A stretch of DNA of 64,000 nucleotides from contig CAZNPH010000005.1 of NCBI GenBank assembly GCA_964574985.1, positions 121,542-185,541 of the forward strand, read 5' to 3'. The notes under the pieces are model-generated. The model saw nothing but the letters and a program-made list of their open reading frames with translations. It ran no database searches and was not told where the DNA came from. This stretch comes from CAZNPH01 sp964574985. GTDB taxonomy: Bacteria > Bacteroidota > Bacteroidia > Bacteroidales > SM23-62. Position numbers and translations under genes: made by a program. Each line of letters starts with the position of its first letter. Positions within the stretch are counted from its first letter, which is position 1. Of this stretch, positions 62,886 to 64,000 are shown in pieces.

Positions 62886-63890
62886 CTAATGCAACCTGGC
62901 TGTAATGATCAAAACCAGTCCGACGATGAACAGACTGAACATTGCAACCAGGTATTTGGTGGTTCCTTTGGGCGCATTGGCAAATTCCTTCCAGACAAAA
63001 ACACCCCAGGCAGCGGAAACCATGGTGGCTCCCTGTCCCAGTCCGTATGAAATGGCATATCCGGCCTGGCCGGAGGCGATAAGGCTGAACCCCATCCCAA
63101 TGGTCCAGATCATTCCCCCCAGTATCCCGATGACATGCATCCGGGGTGTTCCAAGCGTAAAATAATCTCCGTACTTTACCGGTTTTCCCGTCACCGGCTT
63201 GTACATAAACCAGCTGTTAAAAAGAAAATTGGAAATAAACAGGCCTATGGAAAAAACAAACATGGCAGAATAGGGTGTTAGTAAACCCGCATCCGGATGA
63301 TAAAAATCCATGGTCATGGAAGCGGCCACAAACCGGTAGAAGAATCCCATCAGAATACCGGAAAGAATGGATATGATGATCCCCTTCTTCTGTATGTTCT
63401 CTCCTTCCTGCGGAAGCCTCCGGTAGGCAAATGCATCCACCACAATGGCAGAGACCACCAGTGCCAGTCCGATAAACAACAGGAAAGGGTTTCCAAGGGG
63501 GGTCGCGATATAATTGACCATCACCCCGATCACCAGGGCGAGTCCGACCGCTATGGGAAAAGCCACGGCCAGTCCGGCGATGGCTGTTGCCGCGACAATC
63601 AGAAGATTGGACAGGTTGAACACCACGCCGCCCAGAAATGCGGAGGAAAGCGCCCGCGGAGAAGCCTGGGACAGATCACTGAAGAAACTGCGCCCTTCAT
63701 CCCCGATGCTTCCCAGGGTCAGTCCGAACAACAGCGCCGTAAGCACAAGGCCAATGGAGTAATCCCAGTAATAGAGGGGGAAAGCCCACTCTTTCCTGGT
63801 CATTTTCAGGGTGTTGGCCCATGAGCCCCACCCCAGCATGGTAATGATGCAAAATACCACAGCCAGCGAGTAAGAGTCAACTATGTACAT
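62886..63890 (-). CDS. GRP-family (RbsU/GlcU-like) sugar transporter
   Basis: A 334-residue inner-membrane protein with about ten helices in the DMT/GRP fold. The opening VFCIITMLGWGSWANTLK and YYWDYSIGLVLTALLFGL, GLAVAFPIAVGLALVIGVMV, and the later GGMIWTIGMGFSLIASGQAG and YGLGQGATMVSAAWGVFVWK match the glucose/ribose uptake family. It probably imports ribose or a close relative by H+ symport, feeding the ribokinase 34 nt downstream. The start at 63890 places the first helix correctly. Confidence 0.87.
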   Translation of the reverse strand: MYIVDSYSLAVVFCIITMLGWGSWANTLKMTRKEWAFPLYYWDYSIGLVLTALLFGLTLGSIGDEGRSFFSDLSQASPRALSSAFLGGVVFNLSNLLIVAATAIAGLAVAFPIAVGLALVIGVMVNYIATPLGNPFLLFIGLALVVSAIVVDAFAYRRLPQEGENIQKKGIIISILSGILMGFFYRFVAASMTMDFYHPDAGLLTPYSAMFVFSIGLFISNFLFNSWFMYKPVTGKPVKYGDYFTLGTPRMHVIGILGGMIWTIGMGFSLIASGQAGYAISYGLGQGATMVSAAWGVFVWKEFANAPKGTTKYLVAMFSLFIVGLVLIITARLH

Positions 63891-64000
63891 GGTTAGAAAA
63901 TTGTTTTGGTTATGCCTGGAATTACGAATATATGAATTTATTCCATTTTTTTCTATTTTTCCAAAATCCCTTTGGATTTTAACTCGCTAATAAATATAGC
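63891..64000. other. AT-rich upstream region of the sugar transporter operon
   Basis: No gene is visible in the last 110 bp. The stretch is AT-rich and should contain the promoter of the minus-strand transporter-ribokinase operon, but I could not find an exact -7 element. Confidence 0.3.

Noticed and set aside
1..64000. tRNA, rRNA, CRISPR, insertion sequence or prophage genes
   Set aside because: I found no cloverleaf, rRNA block, repeat-spacer array, transposase or integrase motif by reading both strands; a covariance or profile search would be needed to exclude small cases.

Overview
The window looks like a chromosomal segment from a member of the Bacteroidota, possibly of the Bacteroidales/Marinilabiliales type. 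The evidence is a SusC/SusD pair with its own ECF sigma and FecR-type anti-sigma, a C-terminal type IX secretion (T9SS) sorting domain, Bacteroidota-style promoters (TAnnTTTG at the -7 position) instead of sigma-70 boxes, and many sulfatases and glycosidases. Base composition is roughly half G+C, high for the phylum. I see no rRNA, tRNA, CRISPR array, transposase or phage gene.

Layout. 1-9.7 kb: a cut-off GT39-type membrane glycosyltransferase, a PAP2 phosphatase and an exported S9 peptidase on the minus strand, then galactokinase (+) converging on a galM / HAD phosphatase / T9SS M1 aminopeptidase unit (-). 9.8-21.3 kb (+): a lipoprotein with a large ABC ATPase-permease, a Na+/solute symporter, a GH130 mannoside phosphorylase, a sulfatase, a membrane-anchored nucleoside hydrolase, an ECF sigma and a FecR anti-sigma, closed by a strong terminator. 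21.4-26.5 kb: SusC/SusD. 26.5-27.8 kb (-): two adjacent Tat-signal genes that look internally deleted. 27.8-32.4 kb: an aldo/keto reductase, then rhaA, rhaB and a GntR regulator on the minus strand.

32.4-52.3 kb is the most unusual part. A perfect 18-bp palindrome separates the GntR gene from a long plus-strand array: E2, E3 and a fused E1 of a 2-oxoacid dehydrogenase complex, a PfkB kinase, an MtlD-like polyol-phosphate dehydrogenase, two HAD phosphatases, an aldo/keto reductase, a PHP-fold protein, an aldolase-SDR fusion, a SorE-like zinc dehydrogenase and an SDR. A minus-strand set (PfkB kinase, isochorismatase-like hydrolase, GutQ-like SIS isomerase, transaldolase) and a divergent iditol/xylitol-type dehydrogenase follow. 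Together they look like a catabolic module for a sugar, sugar alcohol or ketose phosphate whose substrate I cannot name.

52.6-58.5 kb (+): a second sulfatase, a nitroreductase, a two-domain esterase and a GH29 fucosidase, suggesting use of a sulfated, esterified, fucose-containing glycan. 58.9-61.4 kb: a TorF-like porin facing an orphan TrpB2-type tryptophan synthase beta chain. The trpB2 leader encodes a 22-residue peptide with Trp-Cys-Trp followed by mutually exclusive antiterminator and terminator hairpins, a complete-looking transcription attenuator. 61.5-63.9 kb (-): a GRP-family sugar transporter, ribokinase, and the decayed remains of a translationally coupled porin.

Five genes are broken, most with both ends preserved and the middle missing, which points to deletion-driven decay of accessory functions in an otherwise tightly packed genome.
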